Below are positions 11,325 to 21,950 of a stretch of DNA of 64,000 nt, in pieces; the first letter of the stretch is position 1, and every line of letters starts with the position of its first letter. The notes beneath the pieces are model-generated. The model ran no database searches, had not been told where the DNA came from, and saw nothing but the letters and a program-made list of their open reading frames with translations. The stretch comes from Chrysemys picta bellii (lineage: Eukaryota > Chordata > Testudines > Emydidae). The stretch covers positions 89,290,264-89,354,263 of the forward strand of contig NC_088797.1 in NCBI RefSeq assembly GCF_011386835.1, written 5' to 3'. Position numbers and translations under genes: made by a program.

Positions 11325-11536
11325 ACAAGGAGGAGTCTGGGGGCACCTTAAAGACTAACAGATTTATTTGGGCACAAGCTTTCGTGGGTAAAAACCTCAC
11401 TTCTTCAGATGCACCTGAAGAAGTGAGATTTTTACCCACGAAAGCTTATGCCCAAATAAATCTGTTAGTCTTTAAGGTGCCACCAGACTCCTTGTTGTTT
11501 TTGTAGATACAGACTAACACGGCTAGCCCCTGATAA
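11325..11536. mobile_element. Palindromic repeat (putative Penelope-like), copy A
   Basis: Two copies of one sequence face each other. The left arm carries ACCTTAAAGACTAACAGATT and CACTTCTTCAGATGCA; the right arm carries the inverse and continues through TACAGACTAACACGGC. Each arm, read outward, contains CTGAAGA, a hairpin and GAAA, resembling a hammerhead ribozyme core. Flanks share GACACA. Inverted tandem arrangement is typical of Penelope-like elements. The alternative is a turtle SINE. Confidence 0.6.
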
Positions 11537-12252
11537 TGGACACAGCAAGCGCTGATGTGCTGGGCACAGGTACTGCAAAAATCTTCTATTGGGAAAGGCT
11601 TCACTACAAGAAGTTCCCTAGAAGTGAGGGGGCCACTGCTGTGTGTAGCCGGGCCCCTCCCCCCCTCTGCCTTTTCCTCTGAAGCCCCTCACCACTCACT
11701 CCCCCTGCCACTCTTGGCCTCCTCATTCTAGGGAGCATTGTTTCTGGCACTCCAAAGGCAGTAAACTAGCATGCCTCCACAAGGAGGTGATCTGCACAGC
11801 ATCCGTGGCATTTGTCCTCCTGCATGGCTAGTCCTTTTGGGGGAGGCCTCCCACAGCCTCTTATACACACCACCTATGGTAACTGCCAAGCCTGGAGGCA
11901 CCAGGGCTCAGCCCTGGCACAAATTAAGCACTGGAAGTACCTACCTACCATGGAAAGATGTGCTCTGGCTCACATCACCAAAAGCTCCTTATATCCAACG
12001 TGTTGAGTTTAGGGTAAAATTAACAATGGGCTTTACAGAGAACCATGTTACATGAGTATTTGTACAACCCTCGCTCAGTTCTCACAGTCCTGTCCCCCAT
12101 GCATGCCTCTTTCCCAGCACCAATGAGATCACTGCAAATAGAATGGGATAGAGCTCACATGGTAATTTAATATTTTGGCAGGATAAAAATTTCAAATACA
12201 AAATTTTACAATCAGAAAACCCCCAAAAATGCTTTGACAAAAAACAGACATT
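11537..12252. other. Non-coding, no feature recognised
   Basis: Unique-looking intergenic sequence. The ORF at 11771-12055 has no recognised domain and no splice context. Confidence 0.4.
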
Positions 12253-12262
12253 TTAGATAAAG

Positions 12263-12758
12263 AAGAACAAGAGTACTTGTGGCACCTTCGAGACTAAAAT
12301 TTATTTGAGCATAAGCTTTTGTGGGTTACAGCCCACTTCATCAGCTGCATAGAATGGAACATATAGTGAGGAGATATATATACATACAGAGAACATGAAA
12401 AGGTGGCAGTTGCCCACTCTAAGAAGGTGTGAGGATATTTAACATGGGGAAATAGATTCAATGTCAAACCGTCTCAAATGGGCCATCTTGATTATCACTA
12501 CAAACTTTTTTTTCCTCCTGCTGATAATAGCTCATCTTAATTAATTAGCCTCTTAGAGTGGGCAACTCCCAACTTTTCATGTTCTCTGTATGTATATATA
12601 TATCTCCTCACTTATATGTTCCATTCTATGCATCCGATGAAATGGGCTGTAGCCCACGAAAGCTTATGCTCAAATAAATTTGTTAGTCTCTAAGGTGCCA
12701 CAAGTACTCCTTTTTTTGCAAATACAGACTAACACGGCTGCTACTCTGAAACCTGTCA
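12263..12758. mobile_element. Palindromic repeat (putative Penelope-like), long copy B
   Basis: Flanked by the perfect 10-bp direct repeat TTAGATAAAG (12253-12262 and 12759-12768), so this is one insertion. The arms are about 220 bases each and include an inverted pair around ACATACAGAGAACATGAAAA. The left arm on the minus strand has CTGATGA followed by a GTGGG/CCCAC hairpin. The right arm has CCGATGA, hairpin, GAAA, then GCTTATGCTC. A TA-rich stretch lies in each arm. Confidence 0.7.
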
Positions 12759-12768
12759 TTAGATAAAG

Positions 12769-13384
12769 ATAGAAACTTTCACACAAAAAATGTAGTCAAA
12801 AACCATTTTTCATTTTAAAAACAAGTTCTGAGACGCTTTTGGTCACCACTTGTTGGAAGCATTACTGGGAGTAATTAAATCTTTGGTATAGGCAGAGTCC
12901 TGACAAATGCATTGGAGGTGATAGTCCCAGAGCCTTATAAATATATAGGGCTAGGAGGCAGGCAATATACCACAAAGGCAGTGAATAAATGGTTATCAAC
13001 TTAGCATAATTAACTGCAACTGTGCAAGCCTAAGGAAAAAAATTGGAGTACCATTGCTAGATACTAGTATGAGCTATTTGTTTCAGGTTTCTTCAGATAG
13101 CCACACAAGAACAAACTAGGAGACATAATAGCTTTGAGTCCAGAGTTCTCCCTTCAGAGGTCCACATACCGTAGTCCCGTGTCTTTCATAATGGCGGTAG
13201 TTAGCCACAAGAGCTATTGATAATACCACAATGTTTCCCTCATATCAGGTATCCTTTACCAGAATGTATAGGTCATCACTCCTACCTTGCTGATGGCTAA
13301 TGCCCCAAAGGAGTAGTGCAATTCTTGGAGATGTTAACAGTTGAATATTGAATACAAGTAGCGAGGTTATTTTAATCTGTGTAT
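12769..13384. other. Non-coding, no feature recognised
   Basis: AT-rich intergenic sequence with no supported gene or repeat boundary. Confidence 0.4.
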
Positions 13385-13512
13385 TTGGCAGTGGTGCAAC
13401 TGCTACTGGAATACTTTGTCCAGCTCTGAACAATTCAAGAAGGGTGTTGGTAAATTGGAGAGGGTTCAGAGAAGAGATACAAGAATGATTAAAGGATTAG
13501 AAGACATACCTT
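13385..13512 (+). mobile_element. CR1-like LINE fragment
   Basis: Text equivalent to the CR1 region coding for the segment before KDVEKLE: TGGAATACTTTGTCCAGCTC, then AAATTGGAGAGGGTTCAGAG and AGAATGATTAAAGG. These words also occur in the clear CR1 copies at 4250-4350 and 33420-33520. The fragment is truncated on both sides. Confidence 0.7.
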
Positions 13513-13532
13513 GTTCCCAAGAGGACACACAC

Positions 13533-13622
13533 TTTGAAGAAGTGAGGTTTTTACCCACGAAAGCTTATGCCCAAATAAATTTTAGTCTTTAAGGTGCCAC
13601 AGACTCCTTGTTGTTTTTGTAG
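13533..13622 (+). mobile_element. Single arm of the palindromic repeat, copy C
   Basis: One arm only: TTGAAGAAGTGAGG, hairpin loop, CCCACGAAAGCTTATGCCC, then AAGGTGCCACAGACTCC. It is truncated at the hairpin centre and directly follows the CR1 fragment. Confidence 0.65.
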
Positions 13623-13996
13623 ACATTGAACAAGCAAGTCAAAATAAAGATTGGCAATAAAATATAGGAGAGAGATCACCCAAAAACAGAACAGGAAAGT
13701 CAAGAAAAAGTTTCATAAGGAGATGGACATCCAGAAGGCTGTCTCATTGCTTTCCCCCATCTTTCTCAGATTTAAGAAACAAAGCAGAGTGTCACCTTTG
13801 CTTATGATACCCTTATGAGTGGTTCAGAGTATATTATTTAAATTCCAGAATATGAGGAATTAAATAAAGGATTACAAATGATTTGGGGGAGAAAGAGTGG
13901 TGTAACCATGTGCTAAAATAAAGATGTAAATGGAGGAAAGAGGAGTAGAAATATAGCTTAGTTAGTACAACTCCCCACAGGATGTTGGGCCTATGA

Positions 13997-14013
13997 AAAC
14001 ACACACACACACA
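13997..14013. repeat. (CA)n microsatellite
   Basis: Short run of about eight CA units. Confidence 0.85.
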
Positions 14014-14843
14014 CCCCTACCCCAGTACTCTAGTTTTGCATGGAGTGGATGTTGAGGTTCCCCCTAGAGGAACTTCTTCATACCAGAAGAGTGGACAGGT
14101 TAGTCAGATCCATCTGGGACTTTGGGAAATCTCCACATTGTGAAGGGGGAAGGAATTTAGGGAGTTTTTGGTTTCAGTATATTTGAAGGATTCAGGGGGA
14201 AAATAAGGGGGAAGGGACTGGGGAAACTAAAAATAATGGAGTTCTAGACCCAAGGTTAAAGGAGTCAGAAAGCAGTATAATGAAGTATAGGAAATCAGAC
14301 ACTGACAATCTCTAACAACTTCATGTAGGACTCCAGGAGATGTCAGTCCAGAAGAAAGATTACTCCTTTTCAATACCCCACATAATATAAACTTATATCA
14401 ATTATCATACAATCTCTAGAACTTGGCTTAAAACAGCCTTGCTGTGCTAATTTTGTATCTCCTTGTCAGATCCTGCACCAGTTTTACTTCTTATTAGAAA
14501 CTGGCGAGAGACACCTAGAACAAGAAAATTAATCACCACACTTCTGTATGACCAGAAGAGAGTTTAAGATAGAGAAAATTATGCAATTGTTTAAGGAAAA
14601 CAATGCTGACCAGATTTTAAAAGGACTTTATGGGACGCCTTCAAAGCAGTGATTAGGGACAGTTTAATTAACAAAGTCTAAATTAGAAAAAGAAAAAGCA
14701 AACATTGCTCAGTGAAGTTGAAAAAAAAATTTAAATTACTTCAGAAAAGTTGATCTCAGAAAATATATAAAAAATTAAGAGGACAGAAGCAAGTTAGACT
14801 TACTATAAACAGAAAAATCTCAACAGGCAATTATATTCTAAAC
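14014..14843. other. Non-coding, no feature recognised
   Basis: No gene or repeat boundary seen. Confidence 0.4.
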
Positions 14844-15801
14844 CAGGGGTTCTCAAACTTCATTGCACCGCAAATCCCTTCTGACAACAAAAATTACTAC
14901 AGGACCCCAGGAGGGGGGACCGAAACCTAAGCCTGACCAAGCCCCACCATCCCAGGGGGTGAGAGCCAAAGCTGAAGCCCACGGGAGTCAGCCCCAGACA
15001 GGGGGCCTGTAATCTTAGCCCTGGCACTCAGGGCTGAAGCCAGGGCCGGCTCTAAGCACCAGCAAAACAAGCTGGTGCTTGGGGCGGCACATTTTTAGGG
15101 GCGGCATGGCCGGCGCCAGAATGCCGCCCCTAAAAATGTGCCCCGACCGCCCTAGCTCACCTCCGCTGCTGCTGCCATGGTGCGCGAAACAGCTGATTTG
15201 CGCGCCGCTACTCGCCCTCCCTCCCAGGCTCTCAAGTCTGGGAGGGAGGGGGAGCAGCAGCACGCGAATCAGCTGTTTTGTGCGCTGTGGCAGCTCGGGG
15301 TCTCCCCCTCCCTCCCAGGTTCTCAAACCAGGTTTGAGAGCCTGGGGGGGTGGGGGGGGACTCCGAGTGGCCGTGGCGCAGGCGCCGCTTCTCCCCCTCC
15401 CTCCCAGGCTCTCAAACCTGGGAGGGAGGGGGAGATCCCGAGCGGCCGTTTCACGCCCACACCGCGGCCACTCGGAGTCTCCCCCCCCTCCCAGGCTCTC
15501 AAACCTGGGGGGGGGGGGGGAGAGAGACTCCGAATGGCTGCGGCGCGGGCGCCGCTTCTCCCCCTCCCTCCCTCCTAGGCTTGAGAGCCTGGGGGGAGGA
15601 GACAGGGCTGGGGATTTGGGGAAGGGGCAGAGTTGAGGCGGGGCCGGGGGTGGGGTAATTAAAGAACGGGGTGGGGAGCGGCCAAAATTGTTTTTGCTTT
15701 GGGCGGCAAAAATCCTAGAGCCGGCCCTGGCTGAAGCCCTTGGGCTTGGGACCTGGGCCCCAGCAATTTTAAGTCAGCCCTGGTGACCCCATTAAAATGG
15801 T
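14844..15801. mobile_element. Non-autonomous hAT, right-truncated, hosting a second hAT
   Basis: Begins with CAGGGGTTCTCAAAC, a typical hAT end, followed by a degenerate GC-rich interior with GGGCTGAAGCC-type repeats. The expected right end is missing; similarity fades near GACCCCATTAAAATGG. It is interrupted by the complete element at 15041-15729, which must be younger. Confidence 0.6.
15041..15729. mobile_element. Complete non-autonomous hAT, 689 bp, nested
   Basis: The ends CAGGGCCGGCTCTAAG and TAGAGCCGGCCCTG are inverses. It is flanked by a perfect 8-bp duplication, GCTGAAGC (15033-15040 and 15730-15737), which proves a discrete insertion. The interior holds several copies of a short hairpin unit, CCTCCCAGGCTCTCAAACC facing its inverse. 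It has no real coding frame; the 185-codon ORF at 15079-15636 is low-complexity. Confidence 0.85.
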
Positions 15802-16147
15802 AGAATTTTTTTTGGAGTTTACTGGAAGAGGGTCATCCCTCACCATCAAACCTGATAGTATTCAAAAAAAGTTCTCAAACTAAGGAAATGAGAAATCCCT
15901 TCAGTCAAAGTTAAATTCAAAAGGATATTAAAATAAGCAAAACACAAGGAGAAAAAAATATCACAAAAAGTTTTTTTTATAGGACAATAAAAAGTTTACA
16001 TATTTAAACGTAAGGAAAACAAAAGTTTGGACCTAAGTAGGAGATAAAGACTAACAGAAATGATCTACTGGCAAGACAGAAGGGGAAGAAGAGGAGAAAA
16101 TAATATGTGATCAATTCCACAAAATTGAAGAAAGTGATTGGTATGTC
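15802..16147. other. Non-coding, no feature recognised
   Basis: AT-rich intergenic sequence without identifiable elements. Confidence 0.4.
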
Positions 16148-16400
16148 TAGCCAATAAGACCATAAGAATGGCCATATTGGGTCAGACCAATGGTCCATCT
16201 ATCCCCTTATCCTATCTTCTGATTGTGGCCAATGACAGGTGTTTCAGTGGGAATGAACAGAACAGGTAATCATGAAGTGATCCATCCCATCATCCACTTC
16301 CAGCTTCTGGCAAACAGGTAGGGACACTCAGAGCATCCCTGATATTGCATCCTTATCCATCCTGGCTAATAGCCATTGATAGATCTACAGCTTTAGGGAC
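16148..16400 (-). mobile_element. CR1-like retrotransposon 3' fragment
   Basis: Contains GGGTCAGACCAATGGTCCAT, AGCTTCTGGCAAACAGG and CCTGGCTAATAGCCATTGAT, familiar words of a reptile CR1-type 3' region read in antisense. The family call is from memory of such repeats, and the boundaries are approximate. Confidence 0.55.
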
Positions 16401-16689
16401 TTCCATAGGCCAATTGATAATTGTTTATATCTAAGTTTCTCTCTGTTCAAGTTCAATAACAATTTTTATAAGATTTTTTTTTATAAAAAGAATGGATAAA
16501 AAAGGAAAACATGCCCCTATAGTGATTGAGCTCCTTGAGCCTATAGATACCTACATGCAGAACAAAAATTGATAATTGTCTCTTCAGTGTGGCAGACAAA
16601 GGTATAACAAGATCCAGTGGCTGGAAATTGAAGCTAGACAAAGTCAGATTGGAAATAAGACAAGTTTTTAACAGTGAGTATAATTAACA

Positions 16690-16885
16690 ATTAGAACAAA
16701 ATGCCAGTGGTTGTGCTAGACTCTGCATCACTGGTATTTTTTAAATCAAGATTCAGTGTTTTTCCTAAAAGATATGCTCTAGTTCAAACAGAAATGAATT
16801 CAGGGAAGTCCTGTGGCCTGTGTTAATGCAGGCAGGCAGACTAGATGATTACATTGGTCCCTGTGGCCTTATAATGTTAGGACAG
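16690..16885 (+). mobile_element. CR1-like 3' fragment
   Basis: Resembles the end of CR1: a stretch equivalent to the RLDK segment, then CAGACTAGATGATTACATTG and TGGCCTTATAATG. It is strongly diverged. Confidence 0.45.
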
Positions 16886-17985
16886 CATGAGAGCAGGTCA
16901 CTGGAGACAGTGACGCAGTGCAGATCTAAAAGATTTTCCCCTAGGCCTAAATAAGTATCTAAGCGACAATAATTCCTGTTATTAATTTTAAGGTCTGAAT
17001 ACCACCATATTTTGAATTGTACACCACTTTACAGAAAGTAATCCACATGGCCTAAAACCAAAATTGGTATTTAAAAAAAAAAACAGTTCAGAGTTTAGTA
17101 ATTTCAAGCCCCTGGAAAGATGTCTGCTTACACACAATGAGTTAAGACTCTGCCTCCCAGCTGTGTGGGTAGTAGACAGAGCAGTGATGGGAAGTCATCT
17201 TGTTTTTAGTGGGACCCATTTCTTAAAAATAAGCCTTCCCACTTTTCTGTCTAGGTAGCTTTCTAGTGAAATAATTCCTACCACTAGCAGGAAACATTGG
17301 AATGATACACATGCATCTATGTAAAGATCAGTTCAAACACTATTATCCAAACAGTTCATAATATCTGACATGACTCCAGCCTCTATAGATTGCTTGTTTG
17401 AAAACTACACTGAAGGCACTGAAATTCTTACCAAGAATTAAAAAGAAAGGCCCATCTTTCCCACTGTTTATTTACACCTTTAGTGATCTTTGTGGATTTC
17501 CTCTTCATTATTATTACAGTAAGATATCAGAGACTGTGCTGTAGGTACAGGTTACCAAACAGAGAGAGGTCATAGACAGATATGGGCAGGTTCAGAACTT
17601 TCCCAAAAATTTAAAGTATTTTGTACCAGATTTTCTATTCAGCCCCCCACTCCCAATTTGCTGACAATTAGCCTCCAAACAGATCCCATGAGAGCAGCTT
17701 TTATCAGCCGGGGGGCCCAGATCTCAACTGTCATTTCCAACTATCACGAAACCTTCTTATTCCAGGAATCTGTTCCTGTCCCTCAGAGAGGCATCACTTT
17801 AAAAATTCTTCTTCCTGTTTGGATAGAATTAGAGGGACAGAATCACTCAGCATGTGACCCAGTAGTTTCTTCTGCCTTCATGACTCCAGCACTGCCGCTA
17901 TTGGCAGCCACTAAAGCTGTAATTATAGCAAAATATTGGTTTAGACCACATAATTGCTTCAAGTTGGACTCTTGCTTTAGGCAGG
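16886..17985. other. Non-coding, no feature recognised
   Basis: Intergenic sequence with no supported gene. The ORF at 17658-17999 (113 codons) has no recognised domain. Confidence 0.35.
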
Positions 17986-18174
17986 CACTCATTGTCTAGT
18001 CTATCAATGGCTGCCTGAGGCAGAAAAAAAAAAAAAAGGAGCAGCCACATCCAGGTACATCTTGAATGGAGCAATTAATTATTGTAGCTCTTGGTAAAGA
18101 GGTGTCACAAAAAATATCATTGCTGGAACCCTTGCTTGTAAAGACCAAACAAAGAATATGCATGGAGCTGTAAC

Positions 18175-19110
18175 TACCCTTTCCCTTTGGGTTCGAGCCC
18201 ATCCAGAGCAAGGCTGGGGCATAGTGGCCTCACTATTTTTGTGTGGTGCCCATAGGCAGCTAATCACTGTTGAAACTGCCAGTCTAGTCAGCCTTTTATA
18301 TAGATACCTGTCTGTTAGGATCTGGACAAGGCTTCCCTCTCTCTCCAAAAAATAAACCTAACTTCCAATGAGTGACTGATCAAACATCTGCTTGCAGTGA
18401 CTTCTGACCACAATGAGGCTGAGTCAAATTTGAACTGGTTAGCTAGAGTTTAGATTCCATGTCATACTACGTTATTTTTGTGCTATTCTGTAAGCCAGAT
18501 TCAGTGACTTTTCTTGTTATGGATGGTTGGCTTCCTTGGGAAGGGCTTTAGTTTTGTATAATTGACTGTAATACATTTGAGATTTTTAGCAGAAAGATGG
18601 GAAACTTCAACCCCTGACCCAATTCAGTTAAATGTTCAAAATAATCTGTGTCATTACATATAAAGAAAACATGATTTCAATGATTGCTGAAGTCTCATCA
18701 TCCTGGCCAATTCAAGCATTCCTTACCTCATGAGAGAAGACAGATGCTTAGGTACCCAAGGGATAGGCAGCTTAGAAAGTATTAGAGAAAGAATCCCTGT
18801 ACATGCAGTAGAAGCAGCTGATTGAGTTAGGCTGGTCCAAAGTCTGACTGCATGGATATAATTGAGCAGAACTCGGCTCACTACTTTCTGTCAGCCAATC
18901 ACAATGTTAGCAATAGAAGAAAAGCTTGGTCGTTTTTATGTTAAAATTTATCTATAAAGAAAATTTGTCTTTTTTGTCCAGAACCTGACAGACAGGTGCT
19001 TATATAAAAAGTTGATTAGACTGGCAGTCTCAATAGTGACTAGCTGACCATGGGTACTTCATAAAATAGTAAGGCCATGGTGCCTCAACCTTGTTCTGGA
19101 GGGGGCTCTT
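18175..19110. repeat. Large inverted duplication
   Basis: The segment 18175-18330 reappears in inverse orientation at about 18960-19105. Shared words on the same strand after inversion include ACAGACAGGT, ATATAAAA, AGACTGGCAGT and TAGCTG. The arms are roughly 150 bases and about 75-80 percent alike by eye, separated by about 630 bases. It could be a transposon with long inverted ends or two copies of an unnamed repeat. Confidence 0.5.
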
Positions 19111-19344
19111 TCTAGCAAAGAAAATGTTCTATCAAGAGGTTTCCTGAAGTTTCACTTTGTTAGTTTCTAGAACAAACTTATCAAGCTGATTTAAAGCAAA
19201 TAACCACTGCAGTTATTTTGTAAAGGTCAGTAGTTAAGTTCTGTTATTTTGTCTATATAAAGCAACATGCCAAGTTACCAGTACAACCATTAATAGAAAC
19301 CAAAGGATTTGTAAGAAATAGAATCACTCTTTTCCCCACCTCCA

Positions 19345-19900
19345 CTAGTTCAGAGAAGATTAGGGTTGGAAGAGACCTCAGGAGATCATCTAGTCCAACC
19401 TCCTGGTCAAAACAGGACCAACCCCAACTAAATCATCCCAGCCAGGGCTTTGTCAAGCCAGGTCTTAAAAACCTCTACAGATGGAGATTCCACCACCTCC
19501 CTAAGTAACCCATTCCAGTGCTTCACCACCCTCCTAGCTGAAATAGTTTTTCCTAATATCCAATCTAGACCTCCCCCACTGCAACTTGAGACCACTGCTC
19601 CTTGTTCTGTCATCTACCACCACTGAGAATAGCCTAACTCCATCTTCTTTGGAACCCTGCTTCAGGTAGTTGAAGGCTGCTATCAAATCCCCCCTCACTC
19701 TTCTCTTCTGCAGACTCAATAAGCCCAGTTCCCTCAGCCTCTCTTCATAAGTCATTTACCCAGCTCCCTAATCATTTTTGTTGCCCTCCACTGGATTTGC
19801 TCCAATTTGTCCACATCCTTTATGTAGTGGAGGGCCCAAAAGTGGACACAGCACTCCAGATGTTGCCTCACCAGTGCTGAATACAGTGGAATAATCACTT
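19345..19900 (-). mobile_element. CR1 LINE 3' end
   Basis: A 5'-truncated CR1 on the minus strand. It encodes the ORF2 C-terminus ([19 protein letters not shown] at 19755 downward, then [17 protein letters not shown]) and ends at 19345 with the CR1 3' text beside GGTTGGAAGAGACCTCAGGA. One frameshift separates the two pieces. Confidence 0.85.
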
Positions 19901-20544
19901 CCCCCAATTACTGCAGAGTCAATCGCTTCCTCAATTATATCCAGACAGTCTAAGGTAGGTTGATCAATGATTTCTTTGGCTTGCCAGTCTGTGATGAATC
20001 ATTCATGCAGATTAGCATTTTTCACAACTTAATGTTGGAAAGCTTTCGAAACATGTGATCTTACCCTAACAACAACATCCACATGGGAAAACTAATAATA
20101 TCCTTGATTATCACAAACACCACAGTGTATCTCCCAAATGTTTTTTGGTTCACACATTGCCATTAAACAAGAGACTGGATAGGGTCCTCAGATATTTCCT
20201 ACCCCAGTGTTTTCATCATATTGAATCATCCAGTAAAGCAGCCTAACATGCAAATGTCCCCTCTTCCACAATGCAATTAACAGCCTCCTCTTGCCAGCAG
20301 GGCCTATACTGCTTTCACTCTTCATCCATTTTCTCTTTTTTAATTCATCAGTTAATCAACAGCCAACTAGTCACCTACAGACAGCAATGTCTCTCAGACA
20401 TATTTTACATGCTCTTTCCTCTCTATTAAATCACTTTTAAAAGAAACAGACCCAAGAAGCTTGTTCTCTTGCTTTCAGTAGTTCAACTGAATGAGACTAA
20501 TCATGGGATAAAGAAAAACATGTGTCCAGATATTTGCAGGACAA
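19901..20544. other. Non-coding, no feature recognised
   Basis: Intergenic, no supported gene or repeat. Confidence 0.4.
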
Positions 20545-20812
20545 GGGCTTTTGGCTCAGATTTAGTAATCAGGTCCTATGCTACAAAGGTCCTTAGGCAC
20601 CTAAACCCAAGATTTAGGCATCACTGCAATCCACAGAACTCCCACCAAACATTGTTGGCATCTAAACTTGCTCATTGTCCACATTTTCAGGATAAAGGTT
20701 CACTCAGTACCCCACTTTCTGCCTCTGGGCAGATGCACTGTTGTGCCTTTTAGCATCTGGATGCCTATCTCCCAGTTAAGTCCCAAAACAATCCACAAAC
20801 TAAGGGAAGATG

Positions 20813-21015
20813 ACAGGTTTCAGAGTAACAGCCGTGTTAGTCTGTATCCGCAAAAAGAAGAACAGGAGTACTTGTGGCACCTTAGAGACTAACAAATTTA
20901 TTAGAGCATAAGCTTTCGGATGCATCCAAAGAAGTGGGCTGTAGTCCACGAAAGCTTATGCTCTAATAAATTTGTTAGTCTCTAAGGTGCCACAAGTACT
21001 CCTGTTCTTCTTTTT
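20813..21015. mobile_element. Palindromic repeat (putative Penelope-like), copy D
   Basis: A discrete insertion flanked by the perfect 11-bp repeat AAGGGAAGATG (20802-20812 and 21016-21026). The left arm starts with ACAGGTTTCAGAGTAACAGC; the two arms meet at GGATGCATCC. The right arm holds GTGGGCTGTAGTCCACGAAA and GCTTATGCTC. Confidence 0.7.
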
Positions 21016-21125
21016 AAGGGAAGATGGGTGGTTACTCACCTATCTCACATGCAAGGTCTGCTCTGGTAGGTGGGGTAAAAGGCCACTAACTCTAGCCACT
21101 AAAGAGCAAATGGAGCCCACCTTAT

Positions 21126-21950
21126 AACACAGTGGTAGAACACTCACTTGGGATGTGAGACCCTAGTTCAATTCCTCCCTTTCTGCCTAATGGGGAGAAA
21201 GAAGTTGAACGGATGTCTCATCTCTCAGGACAGTGTTTTAACCACAGAGCACTGAGATAGTCTGGGGTGGTGGCTCTCTCTTGTTGATTTTCTTCCACTG
21301 TGGATCCTCAGTAACTGACACTTGGGTGGTCAGAGCCAGAAGACAAACAGGGCTAAGAACAAGGCAAGCACAAGTATGGCTACTAGCATAAACATCAAAT
21401 AACCAGCAAGTGGCTGCTACTGGGCTTAAGAACATGCCTGCTGGTTCCCCTCAGCCAATCAGGCTGGTTAGTCAATCAGGTGGTTCTGCTGTAGCTCACC
21501 TGGGCTCATTAGTTTGCCAGGAGACTCAGCTAGCTAGTCCCAGGCTCAGCTGCAGGTCTTTATTCCTGAGAGGATAAATAATAAGCAATTTAATCTGGGA
21601 TATTGGGCCCTGGGTCTCCTGCCCCCCCCCCCCCCCCCCCCCGGGTGTGCGCTCTAACCACTAGGTTACAAAGTTATTCTCACTTTCTCTTGCTTAGCCC
21701 AATGACTATTTAAGTATTTATCCACAGTGAACCAGTCAGTGGGCTAGAAAAAAAGAGCAAGAGAATGACCCTGTAGCCTGGTGGTGAGGGCACCTACATA
21801 GGAGACCTAGTGCCCCTGCTTGAGTTACTCTTTCAGTATTTATCCATAGTAGATACAAAAGAGATTGAAGGAGTCCTCCACATCAGATCATCCCATAATT
21901 CAGTAGTTAGCACATCCTCCTGATAGTTCAAATCCTTTCTCCTCATCAGG
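21126..21950. repeat. Cluster of five tRNA-like modules
   Basis: Plus strand: 21126-21180 (B-box-like AGTTCAATTCC), 21772-21835 (A-box-like TAGCCTGGTGG) and 21896-21950 (AGTTCAAATCC). Minus strand: 21200-21256 (CTGTGGTTAAAACACTG) and 21600-21675 (TAACCTAGTGGTTAGAGCGC). None folds cleanly into a full tRNA by eye. Confidence 0.5.

Noticed and set aside
15079..15636. ORF of 185 codons on the plus strand
   Set aside because: It lies wholly inside a non-autonomous hAT and is made of repeated hairpin units; its low-complexity proline/glycine-rich translation is an artefact.
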